From positions 1-64,000 of the forward strand of contig NZ_JALLIY010000013.1 in the NCBI RefSeq assembly GCF_023242315.1: a DNA stretch of 64,000 nucleotides, read 5' to 3'. The translations under genes and the position numbers were made by a program. Origin of the DNA: Pseudomonas sp. MWU13-2105 (lineage in GTDB: Bacteria; Pseudomonadota; Gammaproteobacteria; Pseudomonadales; Pseudomonadaceae). Below, one piece after another: positions 60,532 through 64,000 of the stretch. Each line of letters opens with the position of its first letter. Within the stretch, counting starts at the first letter, position 1. The notes beneath the pieces were generated by a model. The model saw only the letters and a list, made by a program, of their open reading frames with translations. It had not been told where the DNA came from and made no database searches.

Positions 60532-61353
60532 ATGTTCAAGTACTTGCCCATCGCCCTGGCGCTTTTCGCCACCCTGGCCCAGGCCGATGCCACCCTCGAC
60601 AAGATCCAGGCCCGGCACAAGATCAGTGTCGGCGTGATCCTCAGCGGTCCGCCGTTCGGCACCATTGACCCGGCCACCGGCGCCCACCAGGGCTACAACG
60701 TCGAGCTGGCCAAGGGCCTGGCCCAGCGCCTCGGTGTGGAACTGGAGAGCGTCTCGGTGCTGGCGCCCAACCGCGTGCAGTTCCTGCAGCAGGGCAAGGT
60801 CGATGCGCTGATCGCCAATATGCAGTTCACCGAAGAGCGTGCCGAGATCCTTGACTACGTGCCCACGCCCTACGAAGAAGTCGGCGGTGCCGCGCTGATC
60901 CGCAAGGGCGCCGGCATCACCCGCTGGGAGGACCTCAAGGGCAAGCCGGTCTGCGTTTCCCAGGGCAGCAACTTCACCAAGCCACTGCAGGAAATCTACG
61001 GTGCGCAGATCAAGGCCTTCCGCAGCCAGTCCGAGTCCCTGCTGTCCCTGCGCGGTAATGGTTGCGTGGCCGCGGTCCATGTCAGCCCGACCATGCACAG
61101 CCTGCTCGACGAGGCCGAATGGGCCGGTTACGAGATTCCCTTGCCCGGCGACCTGATCCCGTCCCGTTCGGTGATCTGGGTACGCAAGGGCGAAAAGGAT
61201 GTGCAGGCCCGTCTCGATGCGATTGTCCGTGACTGGCACCGCAGCGGCTGGCTGATCGAACTGGGCCGGCGCACGGGCATGCCGCCGTCCCAGGCACTGC
61301 TGCAGTTGCATGAGCAGTTCAAGAATGCAGCTCCACTGGCGCAGCTTCCATGA
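60532..61353 (+). CDS. Family 3 amino-acid-type ABC substrate-binding protein, copy 2
   Basis: A 273-residue paralogue of the preceding protein, sharing ADATLDKIQARHK, NRVQFLQQGKVDALIANM, WEDLKGKPVCVSQGSNF and the C-terminal DWHRSGWLIE pattern. The signal peptide is short (FKYLPIALALFATLAQA). The stop overlaps the next start by four bases (ATGA). Two binding proteins for one transporter suggest two related ligands or affinities. Confidence 0.88.
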   Translation: MFKYLPIALALFATLAQADATLDKIQARHKISVGVILSGPPFGTIDPATGAHQGYNVELAKGLAQRLGVELESVSVLAPNRVQFLQQGKVDALIANMQFTEERAEILDYVPTPYEEVGGAALIRKGAGITRWEDLKGKPVCVSQGSNFTKPLQEIYGAQIKAFRSQSESLLSLRGNGCVAAVHVSPTMHSLLDEAEWAGYEIPLPGDLIPSRSVIWVRKGEKDVQARLDAIVRDWHRSGWLIELGRRTGMPPSQALLQLHEQFKNAAPLAQLP

Positions 61354-62759
61354 GTGGGTTGTTCGCGCAGTTGCAACAACTGCTGGGCGCCGCCCATGTC
61401 CAGGACTCCACTGCCGGGAGCGCGGTCCTCAGTGACAAGCACCGGGTCTACCATGGGCAGGTTGTTGCCGTGGTGCACCCGGCCAGTACCGAGGAAGTTG
61501 CTGCCGTGGTGCGGATCTGCGGCCATTACGGCGCGCCGCTGGTGGTGCAGGGCGGCAATACCGGCCTGATGGGCGCTGCCACCCCGGACGCTAGCGGCAC
61601 CAGCGTGCTGGTGCTGCTCGACCGCATGAACCGCATCCGGCAGATCGATACCGACAACGACACCGTCACTGTCGAGGCCGGGTGCATCCTGCAGAACCTG
61701 CGGGACGCAGCCCGTGGTGCCGGGCGCCTGTTTCCCCTGAGCCTGGGGGCGCAGGGCAGTTGCACCCTGGGCGGCAACCTGGGGACCAATGCCGGCGGCA
61801 GCGGCGTGTTGCGCTATGGCAACACCCGCGAGCTGACCCTGGGCCTGGAGGTGGTGACCGCCGACGGCGATATCTGGAATGGCCTGCGCGGTTTACGCAA
61901 GGACAATACCGGCTATGACCTGCGCGACCTGTTTATCGGCAGTGAAGGCACCCTGGGCATTATCACTGCCGCTACCTTGAAACTCTTTCCACTGCCCAAG
62001 GCCCAGAGTACTGCCTTGCTGGCGTTCGATTCCCTGGAACAGGCGGTGACCTTCCTGTCCCACGCCCGTGCCGGTTTCGGTGCCGACCTGACCGCCTTCG
62101 AGCTGATGTCCGCCGCCTGCCTGGCGTTGTTGCGCCAACAGTTTCCCGATGATCCGCAACCGTTCGCCCAGGCAACCCAAGCCTGGTTCGCGCTGTTGGA
62201 ACTGTCCGACAACCATAGCGCCGAACATGCCCGGGAGTCCTTCGAACGGGTGCTGGGAGAGGCCTTTGAGCTGAACCTGGTGGCCGACGCGCTGATTGCC
62301 GAAAGCCTGGCCCAGAGTGCCACGCTGTGGCAACTACGGGAAAACATGAGCGAAGCCCAGGCCCGTGAAGGGCGCAATATGAAGCACGATATCTCGCTGC
62401 CGATCTCGCGGATCGCCGACTTTGTCCGCGAGACCGACGCCTTGCTGCAGGAGCATTTTCCCGGCGTGCGCAACCTGACCTTCGGCCACCTGGGCGACGG
62501 CAACCTGCACTACAACGTCGCCGCGCCCCTCGGCCAGTCGGTCGAAGCGCATATGGCCCACTATGCGGCGCTCAGCGCCCTGGTGCATCGCAACACCCAC
62601 GCCCACGGCGGTTCCATCAGCGCCGAACACGGCATCGGCCAACGCAAGCGCGCGTTACTGGCCGAGGTCAAGAGCCCGCTGGAGCTGGACCTGATGCGGC
62701 GAATCAAACAGGCCCTCGATCCCCGCGGGTTGCTCAATCCAGGCAAGGTACTGCCATGA
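61350..62759 (+). CDS. FAD-linked 2-hydroxyacid dehydrogenase
   Basis: A 469-residue FAD_binding_4 / FAD-oxidase_C enzyme. The FAD loop is PLVVQGGNTGLMGAATPDA and GGNLGTNAGGSGVLRYGNTR; the C-terminal HAHGGSISAEHGIGQRKR holds the conserved catalytic His and Gly. The family oxidises D-lactate, D-2-hydroxyglutarate or other D-2-hydroxy acids to 2-oxo acids. It is fused by ATGA overlaps to both neighbours. A 2-oxo acid made here could be the substrate or product of the next gene. Confidence 0.9.
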   Translation: MSGLFAQLQQLLGAAHVQDSTAGSAVLSDKHRVYHGQVVAVVHPASTEEVAAVVRICGHYGAPLVVQGGNTGLMGAATPDASGTSVLVLLDRMNRIRQIDTDNDTVTVEAGCILQNLRDAARGAGRLFPLSLGAQGSCTLGGNLGTNAGGSGVLRYGNTRELTLGLEVVTADGDIWNGLRGLRKDNTGYDLRDLFIGSEGTLGIITAATLKLFPLPKAQSTALLAFDSLEQAVTFLSHARAGFGADLTAFELMSAACLALLRQQFPDDPQPFAQATQAWFALLELSDNHSAEHARESFERVLGEAFELNLVADALIAESLAQSATLWQLRENMSEAQAREGRNMKHDISLPISRIADFVRETDALLQEHFPGVRNLTFGHLGDGNLHYNVAAPLGQSVEAHMAHYAALSALVHRNTHAHGGSISAEHGIGQRKRALLAEVKSPLELDLMRRIKQALDPRGLLNPGKVLP

Positions 62760-63970
62760 CTGTTCGACTGTCCAAACGGGTACAGAAGGTTTCATTGTCG
62801 GCCAACGCGGCGGCCAAGTCCCGGGCCACGGCGTTGCGCGACGGTGGCCGCGACGTGCTTGACCTGACCACCGGCGAGCCGGATTTCGACACCCCGGCGC
62901 ATATCAAGGAAGCGGCCTGTGCGGCCATTGCCGCCGGCGCGACCAAATACACCGCGACACCGGGCGTAGCGGCGTTGCGCGAGGCGGTACGGCGCAAACT
63001 CCAGCGGGAGAATCGCCTCGACTATGCCTTGCCACAGATCGTCATCGCCAATGGCGCGAAACAGATCATCTTCAATGCCTTTGCCGCGACCCTCGATGAG
63101 GGCGACGAAGTGCTGGTGCCGGTGCCGTACTGGCCGTCTTTCCCGGACAGTGTGCGGATCAATGGCGGCGAGCCGGTGTTTATCCAGTCGACCCTGGAGC
63201 AGGGCTGCAAGCTGACCCCGGCGCAACTGAACGGCCAGATCGGCGAGCGTACCCGCTGGCTGATCCTCAACAGTCCGGGCAACCCCAGCGGAGCGGTGTA
63301 CAGCGCCGATGAGCTGCGGGCGCTGGCCGAGGTGTTGCGCCGCCATCCCCAGGTGCTGGTGTTGCTTGATGAGTTGTACGAGCACATCCGCTTCGACGGC
63401 CAGGCGCCGCTGAATCTGCTCAATATCGCGCCGGATTTGCAGGAGCGCTGCCTGCTGGTGGGCGGTGTGTCCAAGACCTACGCCATGACCGGCTGGCGCA
63501 TCGGCTTCGGCGCCGGTCCCCAGGCGCTGACCGGCGCCATGAGCGTGGTCCAGTCGCAATCGGCCTCCGGTGCTTCGTCGGTGAGTCAGGCGGCGGCTTT
63601 GGCGGCCTATGAAGGTGGATTGGATTTTCTCAAACCGCAAGTGGCGGCCTATCGGGAGCGCCGTGACCTGCTGGTGGCCGCCTTGAGCGAAGTCGACGGG
63701 TTCGAGGTGCTGCAACCCGAGGGTGGCTTTTTCGTCTTCGTCCGTTGTGCCGGTCTGATCGGTCGCCTGCGCCCGGACGGCAAGGTCATCGGCAGCGACA
63801 ACGAGCTGGTGGATTATCTGCTGGAGGAGGGGGTCGCCGGAGTGGCGGGCAGTGCCTATGGCCTGTCGCCGTGGTTCCGTCTGTCGATTGCCACGGCCAC
63901 CGACAGCGTCCGTGCGGCCGGCCGCCGGATCGCCGCTGCCTGCGCGCGCCTGGGCGAGGGGCCGGCGTGA
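62756..63970 (+). CDS. Class I/II PLP aminotransferase (AspC-like)
   Basis: A 404-residue fold-type I aminotransferase of the aspartate aminotransferase I-gamma type. Visible are LNSPGNPSGAVYS, the Schiff-base lysine in GGVSKTYAMTGWRIGFG, and TGEPDFDTPAHIKEA near the N-terminus. It exchanges the amino group between an amino acid and a 2-oxo acid. With the FAD enzyme it would link D-2-hydroxy acids, 2-oxo acids and amino acids imported by the ABC system. Confidence 0.92.
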   Translation: MTVRLSKRVQKVSLSANAAAKSRATALRDGGRDVLDLTTGEPDFDTPAHIKEAACAAIAAGATKYTATPGVAALREAVRRKLQRENRLDYALPQIVIANGAKQIIFNAFAATLDEGDEVLVPVPYWPSFPDSVRINGGEPVFIQSTLEQGCKLTPAQLNGQIGERTRWLILNSPGNPSGAVYSADELRALAEVLRRHPQVLVLLDELYEHIRFDGQAPLNLLNIAPDLQERCLLVGGVSKTYAMTGWRIGFGAGPQALTGAMSVVQSQSASGASSVSQAAALAAYEGGLDFLKPQVAAYRERRDLLVAALSEVDGFEVLQPEGGFFVFVRCAGLIGRLRPDGKVIGSDNELVDYLLEEGVAGVAGSAYGLSPWFRLSIATATDSVRAAGRRIAAACARLGEGPA

Positions 63971-64000
63971 TGGAAAGCCTTGTGCAATGGGCCGCCCACC
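63970..64000 (+). CDS. Next gene of the operon (3' partial, probably ABC permease)
   Basis: An ATG at 63970 shares its A with the aminotransferase stop (TGATG). Only ten codons lie inside the window (MESLVQWAAH). The length and start are typical of amino-acid ABC permeases, and the operon still lacks one, but the sequence here is too short to prove it. Confidence 0.45.
   Translation, partial: MESLVQWAAH

Noticed and set aside
1..64000. CRISPR arrays, tRNA or rRNA genes, insertion sequences, prophage
   Set aside because: No regularly spaced repeats, cloverleaf sequences, transposase or phage structural genes were recognised on either strand by eye; a tRNAscan or IS search could still find small ones.

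Overview
The window is about 64 kb of high-GC DNA from a Pseudomonas, most likely the P. corrugata / P. brassicacearum side of the P. fluorescens group. The evidence is the end of a large lipopeptide-type NRPS with two thioesterases, a MacAB-type exporter, a diaminobutyrate aminotransferase, a PseABC-like RND exporter, a LuxR solo, a complete LuxI/LuxR pair and a REP-type palindrome. The species is an inference; no rRNA or housekeeping marker is present.

Region 1 (1-19.0 kb) is the right end of a secondary-metabolite island. In order it holds the final NRPS module (dual E/C-A-T-TE-TE), a MacA/MacB pair like PseEF, a 2,4-diaminobutyrate aminotransferase on the opposite strand, and an OMF-MFP-RND operon like PseABC. 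A RfiA/SalA-like LuxR solo, a LuxI synthase, a LysE/RhtB exporter and an AHL-binding LuxR follow. A well-formed lux box with a correctly placed -10 lies in front of luxI, so the loop luxR -> luxI -> solo regulator -> peptide synthesis and export can be read from the DNA. The luxI area is visibly richer in A+T than its surroundings.

Region 2 (19.2-24.5 kb) has a four-gene operon (COG4705 membrane protein, lipoprotein, OmpR-type regulator, sensor kinase). It is preceded by a TTAAG-N6-TTAAG direct repeat that could be the regulator's own site. Next comes a free-standing gene for a 168-residue protein that is more than one third methionine and about 9% cysteine, built from two diverged repeats. 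An XRE-cupin regulator with a small overlapping gene follows.

Region 3 (24.7-26.6 kb) is a gene graveyard: a frameshifted Ig-like-repeat protein lies tail-out against the deleted C-terminus of a Tc insecticidal toxin A subunit.

Region 4 (26.6-32.5 kb) is a compact GntR / ABC importer / DUF3604 unit. The DUF3604 protein carries a PHP-like set of metal ligands, which suggests an uncharacterised uptake-and-hydrolysis pathway.

Region 5 (32.5-50.4 kb) is a mosaic of regulators, enzymes and transporters: two c-di-GMP proteins, two AraC regulators, a thioesterase, a threonine dehydratase-like enzyme, a decayed MmyB-regulator/SDR pair, a MarR-GNAT fusion with a clear operator, an Nramp-like transporter with altered metal motifs, a secreted nuclease, a flavodoxin-fold oxidoreductase, an MFS transporter, an Old Yellow Enzyme and its LysR.

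Region 6 (50.4-64 kb) holds a second RND efflux operon (OMF-MFP-RND) behind a TetR-like palindrome with no TetR gene beside it, an aldo/keto reductase with its LysR, and a LysR-controlled operon. That operon has two tandem paralogous amino-acid-type binding proteins, an FAD 2-hydroxyacid dehydrogenase, a class I aminotransferase and the start of a further gene. No tRNA, rRNA, CRISPR array, insertion sequence or complete prophage was seen.
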